From positions 62,001 through 126,000 of the forward strand of contig PYST01000020.1 in NCBI GenBank assembly GCA_003049485.1: a stretch of DNA of 64,000 nucleotides, read 5' to 3'. This document shows, piece after piece, positions 30,972 through 42,600 of this stretch. Each line of letters starts with the position of its first letter. The stretch's first letter is position 1. Source of the DNA: Ophioceras dolichostomum (taxonomy: Eukaryota; Ascomycota; Sordariomycetes; Magnaporthales; Ophioceraceae). The position numbers were made by a program, and so were the translations under genes. The notes below the pieces were generated by a model. It was not told where the DNA came from. It saw only the letters and a list, made by a program, of their open reading frames with translations, and searched no databases.

Positions 30972-32280
30972 ATGTCCACGCTCCAAGCGTCCCTCTTCTT
31001 CACCGGGGATCTCTCGACAGACCTCCGGCGGGCTCTGCTAGACAATTTGTATCCCGAGCCAGTCCCTAACAGCCCTTCAAGCCCCTCAGCAGAGAGCTTG
31101 GACGACTTCGACGCTTATTTCGCCTTCCTCAGGGGCGAATGCCATCGTTCAGGAGCCACAGAGCACGCGGCAATGACCTTTGCCGATCTAGTGCTATTGG
31201 TCACGACTGTACGCGGCAACCCCAAGGCGTCGCTCTCGGAGCTGAGAACGCTCATCGGCGAAGCGAATCCCCTCCTGACGGCGGATGAGGTCAAGTGCTC
31301 TACGTCGCTTCAGCTAGCCGTGCGACTATGGCTTATGATCGACGTTCGAATCTTGACCTCCGAGTGCCGCGAAGACAGCAGAAAACCACGAAGCATCCCC
31401 TGGCCGCCGAACAAGAGCCTCGCGGACGTCCTTGAACGGCACTTGTTCCCGGCTGCTTCCTCGTCGCCATGGGACACGGCGGCCGGGGAGTTCAACGCCC
31501 ATATGAACGTCTTCGACATGCACAGAATAGCCAACTTCAAAGTGAAGTGGACAAACGAGCTGGGGGACCACCTCCGCAGCACTCAGCGAGTCATTCATCT
31601 CTACCATCATGTCTCTTTGCTGAAGCGCATGCGAGGGTCGATACCAAGGTACGTGCTTGCCCAAAGTTAGTAGAGTACATATATGAGCTGCAATGCGTAA
31701 TGTGATATTTCCAACAGCGGTTGGCACTCGCTGTCTGGGTAAGAAACACCGCAATACCAAGGCAGCACATTACATTACCTGCCATTCCTGAATAGTATTA
31801 CAGTAACATGGAAGCTATACTCGCAAGGCCCCGCCTCTTCCTCACTGGGCCGCTCATCAAGGTCCTCAACATCACAGCTGACAGTATGTCACCAGCGAGA
31901 TTATGCCACGAGACTTCATCGACGAGACCCTCGCAACCATCAACCTCCTGATCCCCCACAGCCGCGCGAGTTGCAACACGTGGCTCAAGGCGGAGATGGA
32001 TTCGACTTCGCTGAGTTCCTTAGACCCAGGCATCTGGTACCGGGAAACGGCCGATCGCGGACGAGACGACTACCGCTACTGGCATGAGAGGCTCCTGTCA
32101 CTTTCAGAGGCGTTTGCGACCGCCAAGCCGGCCAATCTGAGCCAGTGGTGGTACGACAGGAGGGATATGGGCCAGTGGTGGGGATTTTGGCTGGTGATTA
32201 TGGGAATCTTCTTTGCGGTTATATTCGGCTTGATCCAATCGGTCGCGGGCATCCTCCAGGTTGTCATGAATAGGGGTTAG
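30972..32280 (+). CDS. Fungal protein with C-terminal membrane segment
   Basis: Two exons, 30972-31648 and 31896-32280. The intron is 247 nt, unusually long here, with GTACGT, CTGAC and CAG. The product is 353 aa: soluble, helical and mostly acidic for about 310 residues, then one hydrophobic segment near the C-terminus (FWLVIMGIFFAVIFGLIQSVAGILQVV), so a tail-anchored or single-pass protein. Two regions match a fungal family I remember only by pattern: MPRDFIDETLATINLLIP and the YWHERLLSLSEAF..LSQWWYDRRDMGQWWGFW stretch just before the membrane span. Such genes often sit beside NLR/ankyrin genes. No enzymatic motif. A 65-bp remnant of a second copy lies at 36136. Function unknown; a membrane component of the recognition cluster is a guess. 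Confidence 0.72.
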
Positions 32281-32717
32281 GGGCATAATGGCTGGGAGGT
32301 TGATACGCTAGGGCACTTGTGCTTTCTGCGTCGTTAAGGTACCCGAGGTACGCCACTTAGTAGGTACTACCTAGGTGGTAGGCAAGAAACAGCCCTCAGG
32401 CACGTGCCCTCTCGAGATGTGGAGCGATGAGTGCATCGTCGGGCGCAGCGTACGCAACACTGCAGCACCGCCGCCACCAATGGCCTGAGGAGGCATGCCC
32501 TGGCGCAATCGCAACGCAATGCCACCCTCCACGAAGGTGCATTGCTTAGTGGGTCGGGCTTGGCTGTTCGATGTCGCCAAGAATCAAATGGCAGCTGGAG
32601 CTCACTAACAATTTTTTGTCGAGTGGCAAAATGGCGTCCACGCGGCTGATGGCAGGGCCTCTGTCTGCCTTGCTTCCTTCTTTCTGCTTCCTCCTGCTCT
32701 CTTCAATCCTCACTTGA
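32281..32717. other. Intergenic, upstream of decayed ankyrin paralogue
   Basis: It contains AGGTAC/TACCT-type motifs (32337-32385) and, near 32605, CTCACTAACAATTTTTTG, homologous to the sequence upstream of the intact ankyrin gene. This shows the duplication included promoter DNA. Confidence 0.5.
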
Positions 32718-35614
32718 TCATCAATCTGTGGGGCGATCGGCCTGTTAGCCGTTATTGCCCAAACGTCAGTTGTCGTGGGCCGGCTCCGTCGCGACTTCGT
32801 CAGCGCTCGGAAGGAGATCTCGCGCTGCTCGGAGGAACTGCGAACCCTTTCTACGATCATCGCCGAGCTACGCGACATTTTCGAAGCCACCCCGGGCTGC
32901 CTTTCTCGCCGGTTAACGCGGGGCTTAAAAACGGTGTTGCAAGGGTGCCGATGGACGGTTGAGGATCTGGATGACCTCCTGCGACGAGCAGAAACCCAAG
33001 CTTTCGCTAGAGTTTGGTGGTCTATGACAGGAAAGAAACAATGCAAAGACCTCTGGGCAGATTTGGAGATGCATAAGACCACGCTATCAATCACGTTGCT
33101 GATGATCAACACGTACGTACCTACTCACTTCGCGGTGTTGCGTTGAATTGATGTCCCTCACGTCTGTCAAATCGTATCCTCGAGCTGACGATAAATAATG
33201 TCGATATTAATTGCAGCATTAAGCACGATCGAATCAAGGAGAACACAGACAAGATTCTCCGTTGGGTGACCGACCTACGCCGCGGTCTTCCCAACACGCG
33301 CAGCGGCTGTACTCAACGACTTCCTTGTTGATACCGCGCCTTACGCCCAGTCGGTGCACTCTGGAAGCGTCAGGAGTGACAGGACCTTCATCCCCTCCCG
33401 TATATCAACCCAGCAAGCCTCGACCGTGACCACTCGCCCACGCAACACAGGGATGCGTAACGTGGTAATGCCACGGCAAGAGCCCCCAGGCCATACTGCC
33501 ACCGAAAAGGAGACAATCAGGACTGCCGCGCAGTCTACTCCCCCACCTCCCAAAGCTGTTCCTTCCGCCGACAGCGCTCGCCTTCGCAGCCGTGAAAGGC
33601 GTCCTGTAATAGTTGCGACTCCGGCGGAGGGCATCGAGGAACAGGCGCCTCAGGAAGTGACCAGAACAATCTCTCGGTCTGACCATCTCTTAGCCGTGGA
33701 AAACGAACGATGGTTCCTGAGTTTCGTCGACAAGGTCCGCGACGCTGGAGTTGACTTTGGAACAGATGATGCCTCCCAACTTCGGCAGGTATTGTACAGC
33801 GCTGGTAAATTTATCGAAAACTTTGGAGAGAAAAAGAGAATAAACAGCCACATGGTATTTAGCTACGATAGTGAGGACGACAGCAAGTCCACTTATGCGA
33901 CACCCCTAACCATGGCTGTTGGGTTCGGCTGGACGGGAATGACACAGCTCTTCCTGGAGTTGGGGGGCGATCCTTCAACACCTGATGTGTTCGGCGGTTT
34001 TTTCGCAAGCCCACTGTTTGTCGCTGTGAGCTGCAATAGTCTGGGCCCTGCAAAGGCGCTTCTCGAAGCCGGAGCGGACGTCCACGAGGTGATCACGATA
34101 GAAGGCGTATCTACGACGCCTTTGTTCCTTGCAGTGGAATTTGCGAATGTGGAGATGGCGCAGCTGCTGATCTCGAAGCGCGGCAACGTCAACCAAACTG
34201 TTACCAACCAAGGAGCTACACACGCTCCCTTGGCGAGTGCGGTCGCGAGGCGCTTCGTAAAGATGGTGCAGCTGCTTCTCTCCCACGGCGCGGAGGTCGA
34301 TCCGGTGAAAGAGGGCCTCGGAACTGTGGGCCCCCTTTTCACCACAATCACCCCAGCGGAGAGCCCCGAGCTCGTCGAGCTCCTGCTCAAGTCAGGCGCC
34401 AACGAGAACCGGGCCACCGTGCTGGGAGGCGAGGTTGTAGGCGACTTATCCCCCCTCGCGACCGCCACGGTGGCCCTCAGAGAGGGACCTAAGCTGCATC
34501 GAATCTTGCGTTCGCTGCTGCAAGCCGGAGCCGATCCGAACCTGCGCTCGAGAACGAGTGATTGTAAGTGGGACTAGGACGAACCTAGTTACCTTGTGTT
34601 GGAAGGCCAGGGTTCCAATTGGAAAAGACACGCGTGTGGTAAACCAATCTGTTGATTCTGATGATGTACGAGGAAGGGAAAAAGCTAGTCTACCCGTGGG
34701 CCGGAGGGAGTGCTTTTGTAGGCGACTCCTGAGGGTCCACGTGATCTGAGGTCTGTTGAGGTGGACGCCTTGATGACTGAGGCAACTAGTTCCTCATGGG
34801 TGCAGAAAGATGCACCCAGTGGTTCAACACCTTGCCTGGAACATCAGTACTAGTGATATCTGCACACATGTACCCTAGCTAACTAACTCTTGGCTTCCAA
34901 GGTCACTACTACCACTATCCATTGGACCTGGTGACACTATACGCCGATCTATATTCCATGCGGCTGCTACGGGACCACGGCGCCGAAGTACAACAGTCTC
35001 AAATGATTCTCGCCCCGTTGTCAAACTATTTCAACGACGAAAATGGCACTTTGGCTACCCTAAAGCTACTACTCGCTTGGAGCTGCGATGTGAACTACAT
35101 CGCCCAGAGCGATCAGAGGCCGATCCTCGTCTACCTTGACAAAGGACTGTGCGGCGAAGCGAGGTTTGAACTCAGGACGCCACTGCAAGCCGCTGTATGC
35201 ACTGGCTGCCCAAGGATCGTGCGGTTCCTTCTGGACCACGGAGCGGACCCGAACCCGACGTCACCGAGCTTGGACGCGTGGCCGCTTCTGGCCATGGTGT
35301 TCTTGGCTCGCGATGTAGACACCCGCCTGGCCGGTATCCTAGTTGAGGCCGGTTCACGCATCCGGACACGTGAGCAGCTTGGGGAGCTTATGAACAGCGT
35401 CCAGACGGTCCCTCGGCTTTTCTCCAGGACGGAGGGAGAGGACAGGGTCACACCGTCAGTTGTGACTATTGACATGCTGCTTTCCAGGTTCGAAATTCTC
35501 AAGGAAGCAATCCCTGCGGAATATATCGACGGGTGGAAGGCCGGACATCGAGAAGAGGGGCAGTCGCGAAGGGCCATACCGACCAGGTCCTCTACGAGGA
35601 ATGAGAGGGAATAA
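32718..35614 (+). pseudogene. Decayed paralogue of the HeLo-like/ankyrin gene
   Basis: The same three-exon structure as the intact gene at 26091 is visible: exon-like blocks 32718-33112, 33217-34563 and 34902-35614. Donors and acceptors sit at homologous points (LLMINT at the first junction, GADPN at the second). Three defects are seen. The start region MADPFSIVSG is missing and a TGA precedes the homologous frame at 32715. There is a two-base shortfall near 33295-33320, where IPDNDDGAALRDFL of the intact copy aligns with LPNT..AAVLNDFL in a shifted frame. The last intron is 338 nt. The ankyrin part (about 33850-35560) is still open, so a truncated protein is conceivable. An assembly error could explain the frameshift but not the lost start. 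Confidence 0.65.
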
Positions 35615-38227
35615 CATTATTAGTATCATGGGACGGATCAGGAAAAGGAGGCGTGGGACGTCAACGTCTTGCAGCTACTACTACTATTACTGTTTGTGCC
35701 AGGTGGGATCCCACGGAGGACTAAAATTGCTATAGCAGATACTACCAATCTTGTCAACGTTACTACTTACGAACGAACTTCTACTACTGGTAGGTAGTAT
35801 CAACAAGCATTCAAACTAGATATTGGAAGCGCGACATGTTATTATTATTAACCGAGGATTGCCGCAGCGCGGTGAAATAGTAATATCTTTTGGGCGACAA
35901 CTGTCGAGTTAACAAACTTATAAATTGTCGTTTCCGACCCCTAATCGGTACTATTGGGCATGTATACTATTGTATTAGGAGGAACTCTGTATTACATGGG
36001 ATGGTAGGTAGTTTCTAACAGCGATGCACGGCAAGAAATCACAATACAGTACGAAAGACAGCACACGAGGCGACAATACATTGCAGGCCCTGCCTGCGAG
36101 CCGCCTTTGAATCTCGGCATCATCTAACATTCTAGCCACATATGCCCCAGCGAGACTATGCGAGACTTCATCGATGACGCCCTCGCAGTTTTCAACCTCG
36201 CAGTTTTCCTCTCTCGGCGTACATCAAGGTCAAGGGTAGATCGGGACCCCTGTCAACCGACACCCCAACACCCCAATTTGTATGAGGCGCCGGGGTCCGA
36301 CTTATTAGGTGGGCGAGTGCGACAACACAGCGTCTGAAGCACGCATAGACGTACCAACAGGAGCCGTCGGCGAGGCAGCTACGATACCGGTGCTACTAGA
36401 ACTGGATGGAGTCTGCGCTCCCAGCGATAGTAACGGCATCAACTTGACACAGCAAGACACCCGTGCACTCTAGCTCATCCAAATCCGCAGCCTCACCACC
36501 CTCGGACAGCGCCAGCTGCAGCCCACATCCAAACCGAGCTTTTTTACCACAGCTTTCGCATTCCAGCTCTTTTTGCTCCGTCGTCGAGCACGTCATGCCT
36601 CGCCGCAGCCCAACGTCGTGGGATTTCGATCCAGCGCGCGACCCACAAACCACAAACGGACTCCGAGTCGTCTTACCCTCCTCCCGAGAATGTAGTACCA
36701 CCGCAACTATTGCGTTTCCCATCGATCCACTTCTACCCACGGCACACAGCCGTCTCGATTCCCGCCCCGATAGAGAACTGGCTCGCCCATGAAGCGTCTG
36801 CGTCGAAGGGGATTGACGTCCCGGAGACGCGCAGGGCCCAGCCGTCAACGACGCCTCCAGGAGCCTGGACCTTCAGGGCGAAGGGAGGGGGGATGTTTCG
36901 CCGCAAGTCTTGTCGACTGTGGCCGTGGTTGAGTCAGATGGTGTGGTTGAGGTTGCTGTAGACGTGTTTCCACACCGACCTGTGCCCGTTCCGTTGAGGA
37001 GGCGATAGCGGGCTGGAGAAATGGAGTTGAGGAATGGGAACGGACGAAAGCCGGTAACGCGGGCATGCTACGTCTTCGATTCTCTGGTGTTGCTTAGTAA
37101 AGAGTTTATGGTAGTAGTTGGGTGAGGCGTGGAGAACGGGCCAGATGTGTGGGATGTGACGGCGACGACGCCGGTCAGATATCCTCCCATAAGATTCTCA
37201 GTTGAGATGGGAATTCTGGGGACTGTCATCCGTCGATCGGTTTCCGAACCACCCCCCGACCGTATCTGCCCAAGTCCCCTTGGCCGCATGGGAGGTGCGA
37301 CTGTCTGTCGAGCTAATGTCATCATCAGACCTTCCCTCGTCCTCGTTAGTACTAGCCTCACTCCCCACCGCACCTCGAAGCTGCTGGAGAACGCGATGCT
37401 GTTCTAACAGTTGCTTCCACGGCTGTTCTGCTGGCGATCCATTGCCATCCCTTGAGGATTGAGATGGAGCGGCACCCGTGGCGAAAACAGGGCTGCTTTT
37501 CGGGGTGTCAATAATGCGACATACACAAAGGGGAGAAGGTGGGACTGGTAGACCTTGTCGAATAAGGACCTGATGCAGCCGAGAAGACGCTCTTTCTCAA
37601 CATTGATGAGGCTCGTTCTCCGTTTGCTCTGGATTTCTAGGTCAGATCTCCCTCGTCATGATCCTCAATGGGCATCCTTGCTTTCAGACTCATCACTCAC
37701 CCCCAAAGCATGCGTCCCAAACGTAGGAATTTTGGGCCTTTGCCCAGAGAAGCAACGGTTGAGCACACAGGAAGAATTGCCGCAAGTTCATCACTCCTGG
37801 CAGTGGTTGAGTGAGGGTTCCAGGAGATGGGATGAAAGTTGGATAGACGAGCAGCTTCGTAGCGGACAGACACGAAGGAGAAGGCGCAAGTGGCATACCA
37901 TTGCAGGATGCTTGGAAAACTCCCCGCTCAATTTGATCCGGATGAGGCTGTTTGGCCGGCACGAAGTGCCTGGCCTAAATGATGCCCAACCTTGGAACTG
38001 ATGATGTCGCCTTAATTGCCCTCCCGCTTAAGACACATCTCTGTGAGGCATGTTGCGGGCTGATTGTTGGAAAACCTAAGCTCCCAACCACTACTTACAC
38101 AGACATGAATTGAACCCTGACAGAGCCACTGAAGGTCTTTTATGGTACATTGGATTCCTTAGATACAGGTAGCCAATACGCTTTATCCCCCTTCATCTGA
38201 TGGCCACAAAGCAAATTATCTACAATC
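35615..38227. other. Gene-poor region with duplicated remnants
   Basis: AT-richer than its surroundings around 35750-36000, with no intact gene. It contains the 65-bp remnant of the membrane-protein gene at 36136. A minus-strand ORF of 150 codons (36396-36848) includes a Cys-rich patch (CESCGKKARFGC) but no recognised domain or splice structure, so I do not call it a gene. Confidence 0.5.
36136..36200 (+). pseudogene. Remnant of membrane-protein gene exon 2
   Basis: The DNA aligns with 31880-31945 of the intact gene. Both have the CCAGCGAGA-T/C-TATG block followed by GAGACTTCATCGA, then GA-x-GCCCTCGCA and CAACCTC. The remnant has lost three bases in between and ends in a short CTCGCAGTTTTC duplication. 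It follows the decayed ankyrin paralogue in the same order as in the intact unit. Confidence 0.6.
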
Positions 38228-38334
38228 TTGGCTCCACAAACTTTAGTCTCTTTCAGCCTTGGGACATCATCAGCCAAGCCAGCCCTTGACACCCTCTCGC
38301 CGGCCCGCGCGACGCGCCGCGTCCTCACCGTCGA

Positions 38335-39073
38335 ATCCGGGTTCCAACACACGACGCCCGCGTTGTCGTCATCAACGGCCTCCTCCTCCACCTTCCCCCC
38401 GAGAGCACCACGGACCACACCCAACCAGTCCACGTGGAGAAAGAGACCGAAGAAACCCGCTTCACCTTCCGCTTCAGCCGCCACCGCCGCCGCCGCCTCC
38501 AGATCTTCTGGAGTTGCTACCAGCTCGATGGGGAGGTGACCTTGGGGAGTTACCTGCCCCTCTGCATCAACGACGACTCATTACTTCGACCCGCAGCTCC
38601 TCCTCTCCCGCCTCTCGGGCTTCTAGACCTTCAGTATCGCCGAGGCGCGCTCAGACATGACGAGTCCCGTCCTGCAGGCCGAGACGGACAGTTCGAACGC
38701 CTAGCCCGCTCACGGACGGCGCGTGGCAGCACTGCGTCGGAGCGGGGCATCGCTACCATGAACTGGAGCGACATGAGCGCCTTGGGCTTGAAGATCGTTT
38801 GGACGACGAGCTGGGATCGTGGCGAATGAGCGTCCCGGTTGCGCACCGGCTTCAGCTTAATTTCTCTAGGGACGCCCGGCTGTGTTGCCTGCGCACCGCG
38901 CCGCACCTGACGTGGGAGCAGGACAGGGGCCACGTCATCGGAAGCGTCGTCGAGGGCACGAGGCTGTCGACGCAGGAGATCGTGGTGCACTTCGAGTACC
39001 GTCACATCGTGGCCACCATCGACCGCGCGAGCGGCCGGGCCTGCGGGCAGGCCCCCGGGAGCTTGCCGGCGTG
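38335..39073 (+). pseudogene. Relic of a fungal-specific transcription-factor domain
   Basis: The frame opening at 38335 gives VPTHDARVVVINGLLLHLP and then RRRRLQIFWSCYQLDGEVTL..LPLCINDD. This resembles the core of the fungal-specific transcription factor (middle homology region) domain, where a basic RR..IFW-x-CY-x-LD is followed by a loop and INDDDI. Downstream the coding signal changes frame more than once, with stops at 38621 and elsewhere. The segment 38799-39073 is again GC-rich and open (HFEYRHIVATIDRASGRA) but I do not recognise it. There is no Zn2Cys6 cluster. Read as decay rather than splicing, because no donor/acceptor pairs join the frames. Confidence 0.4.
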
Positions 39074-39431
39074 AGCTCTAGTCTGGCGCCGAGCGTGCAG
39101 GCGAGCAGGAGGACGGTGTTTTGTTTGAGCGCGCTGTGCATAATTTGTCTAAGATAGCTTTCTGCTATGTTCACCACTATCTGGATAGTAAGGTACCTAG
39201 GTACTTACCTCCGTAGTACTGACCCCGTTCCCTCCCGTAATTACCTCACTGGCTGGCATTCTCCGTGCAACCCCGGTCTATCTGCCTCCTTGCCTCCTTG
39301 GTCCCTTCACTGATATCATATCCTCTACTATTCCTCCCCCCTTTTTCTCTCCACCTTTTCCCGCATCATTCGCGACCTAGAAAAGCGTGCTAACATAGGT
39401 TACTACTAGTACGTACTACCCTCATACTAGG

Positions 39432-39677
39432 ATGGTCGCCTTCTACCCCATGTCCGCCCTCCTCACCATCTGCTGTAACCTCCTCCCGCAACCCCAGTCA
39501 GAGCAGGCCGACGATAGCCTCGAACTCCTGCTGTTCATCCTGGAGCTGCTCAAGGGCATTGCGCACACGCTACCTGACGCCCAACGAGGTCATTAGTACA
39601 CATGTGGATGCTGGACGACTTTGTCCGGGAGCTGATGAGGCTAGCGCACCGCGCGAGGCAAAAGATCACTTTCTAAC
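39432..39677 (+). pseudogene. Relic of a Zn2Cys6-type regulator C-terminus
   Basis: Three consecutive pieces in three frames reconstruct the usual end of a fungal Zn2Cys6 regulator. They are VAFYPMSALLTICCNLL..SLELLLFILELLKGI (39435 onward), YLTPNEVI (about 39572) and WMLDDFVRELMRLAHRARQ (about 39607), before a stop at 39675. The order and spacing match the FYPL..L-x-LL..LT-x-NEV..DDFV-x-EL-x-RL tail of that family. With the relic at 38335 it suggests one dead regulator gene. Confidence 0.5.
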
Positions 39678-42600
39678 AGCAACAGCAACAGCAGCAGCAG
39701 CAGAGAAGGACTTAGTCATCGATAAGCTGTGGAGGGTTGATGTGACTGACTAAACAGTTGGTGCTGAGAGACTCGAGCGAGGCGGAGATCCGTGACAAAT
39801 GTGAACGCAAAAGGTGTGTAAATGTGTAATTGCCAGCGGCTGCAGCCCCAAAAAGAATAGCTACAAATAACTGCTGGCATTGATGGATGACTTGGGCTGT
39901 TGGTCGGTGGAGATCAATGAGAGACGCCGGTTGCAAAGATCCCGACAACGTAACGGTGGTGCACAAGACAAATGGGAGAGGCCATTAACAGACGGTCAGA
40001 ACCAAAGCAGAGCTCGTGTCCTCATTGTACAGATTGTTTGCTAATATGAACTCTTTCTTCTAGTCTTTTACTCAATGGATTCATGTTTCTTTTTCCACAC
40101 GTCAGCCGTCCCGAATAATTAAGTACAGAATTACTAAAACACGTTCCCGCCTTGCCTGCCTAGCCTCATTGTTCATGGCCCGAGACGTTTAAGCGGGAAA
40201 CGTTAGGAAATCCTTGGGAAGCCACGTGTGCAGAATTTCCGTCTCATGAGTTGAGGTTGGTCTGATGATGAGAAAAGGAGCCTCTGGATTTGGAAGCATC
40301 TCTTACAGATTGGACGCTCGCAGTGATCCGTCAGCTTTCCTTTCTCGGAATCACATCCTTGGCAGCGAATTTAAGCAGGAGCTCAATGAAGATCTAAAGC
40401 TTGTCCGGATCCCTATTACTGAATCTCACTCGTGAAGCGCAAACGAAAGCATAAAGATTTGCCTCATTTCGGTCAAGGGAAGTGGACAGCGGTGCGGTCT
40501 GCAATTCGTCCCAAGCCGAAGGAGTGTCCGGCTTGGCATGGACATCCCTGGAAACGGCGTGTCCCATTGGCTTTCCTCTCATCTGTAAATCCACACTTCC
40601 CGAACGGGAAGCCGAGTGAAAGGGTGTGCGGGTGCTAAGGCTAACCACTATGTCCAGGGGGGTAGGGATATATGTAGTACTCTGTAAGCCTCGATCGCTT
40701 TGCTTGAGGGTCCAGCTTTGGGACGGGGAAGGTTTTGTTGGAATCGTAGGCACTCGTACTACTAGGGAGAACAAGCCGAGAGGGTGCACTGACCGAAAGA
40801 TCTCGTGAGACAACGGTGAGGGAGAGCCAATGCCAACGCCCTTGAAATAGCCGTCGGTCGACATCGTGGAGGAAGAGTCGTAATGCGTCCGGTCTTCACC
40901 CATCCCATCCCCACTGGCCGTCGGCTAGAACAGTACATCGGCCTCTCACCCGTCCCATGCTAGTGGCAAGCAAGCTCTCCGCCAAGATCTACAGTACATG
41001 CGCAGGGCTTTCGGTGCTTCCGCACCATCTCGTATAACGGACTCGAGGACTGGTCTCCACGGATCATGGACAGACCCGCCAGTCCCGACGTGTCGGTTCC
41101 CTTATAAGCAGATGAGCGTGAAAGCAGACGTGGATGGGCTTGGTAGAATTTGCAACCCCACAGCGAATCCATGATGGCATCCAATAGGAAATTCATCTAC
41201 TATTCGTAGACTCGAAATGCGCACGATGCCTCTGGTACTACTACTAGCGACCGAGTATCATGGTGAATTAGTAGTATAAAACATGAACAGAAAATACCGC
41301 ACTCAGATAGAGAAGAGGTCGTGATATTATGACCATCAAAATCTCCCGAAGAGGCAGACCGAGCTGCTAGTACATACGGCATAGATAGTAATCCCCAGCT
41401 CGATGGCTGCTCTTCCCGGTGCCGATCAAATGCGAACTGTCACGCACGACGATGGTCAGCGCCCCAGCAGTGGAGGCGGCGTCATTGGGAAGGGAAAAAA
41501 AAGATGCAAGCTGCTAGTCAGTGCCCATATTTCGGATATCAAATGAGGCAATATCACATGAATCGAGCGCCAAGATGGCGTTCGGTCAACAGACCAATAT
41601 TCCGGTAAGTGGCTGGTGGATGGGCTGGTCCAGAACGAGAGACACAAGCGCAAGCTCCTTCTCACGACCCTTTTTGCTCCAGCGGATAGGCGTTCCCTAC
41701 CCACGTGGGCCGTTTCACTCGTCTACCTCGGTCGCTCCATGCCCACAGCGCGATGATAACCTTAAATCCCCGAGGACAGGGTCACTGGCCCAAGTTCAAG
41801 AACCAGCGTCCCTTCGAATCTAGACACAGGTCCCCGCTGGCGCAGCAGGCAGTAGAGAGGGATTCCAACATCAACGCATTCCTTCTACGACGTAGTATAT
41901 TGATGCATTGGCCAGGCAGTAGTACATAACCTAAAGCGATTGTGACCGATATAAGTGCCACGGACGGTCGGGACATCCACATTCACATTGGGCGACCAGT
42001 GTCTTCCTTCAGCTCTCGGCGGTAGTGGACCTAGGTATGCAGTAATAACTTCAAGTTCGTACATAAAGTGAGGGTCCGTCAAGAAGGGAGCACGGTAGTC
42101 AAGAACACGACATTTCGGTTTATGTAAAACCATGCCAGTTCGTGACTACCTACCTTCACGTACCAAAGGTCGGGTCGTGATTTCGTGAAGCTGAAAACCC
42201 CCCATGCTGCCAACGCCAGCCGCCCGCCCCACTCTCGTCTCTCGAGAGGAACATACCCTGGAGTGGCCGGTGTTGCAACTGACAGCCGCCTGTGGGAATT
42301 CGGTGCTCAGAACGGCTAGATCCCCGCTTCACTCTGTCGATTTCGCGCAAGTCAAGGTCGAATTGGGCAGAAACAGACGAACCAACTGCAGGCTGTGGTG
42401 CAAAAAAGAAGATGGGAGGAGGTTGATGTCTCCCACTTTTGCCCCTTTGCCCCACGGCCACATGCCATTGGCTGATGTGCATGCCCCACTATCTCTTGGG
42501 ATACCCCACTGGAACCGGCCGCCAGGGGCCAGTGCCTTCCCGGGGATTTTTTCTTCTTTCCCGAATCCACCATAGGGATCGATCCCCAGGCGCACGTTTT

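Noticed and set aside
35820..36000. AT-rich stretch as a possible transposon or RIP-affected repeat
   Set aside because: No terminal repeats, no transposase fragments and too short to judge a RIP signature by eye.
40394..40903. 169-codon minus-strand ORF
   Set aside because: No motif, no splice partners, ordinary intergenic composition.
41702..41707. CACGTG as a phosphate-response site for the phosphate symporter
   Set aside because: More than 2.1 kb upstream of the start codon and a common hexamer; no closer copy seen.
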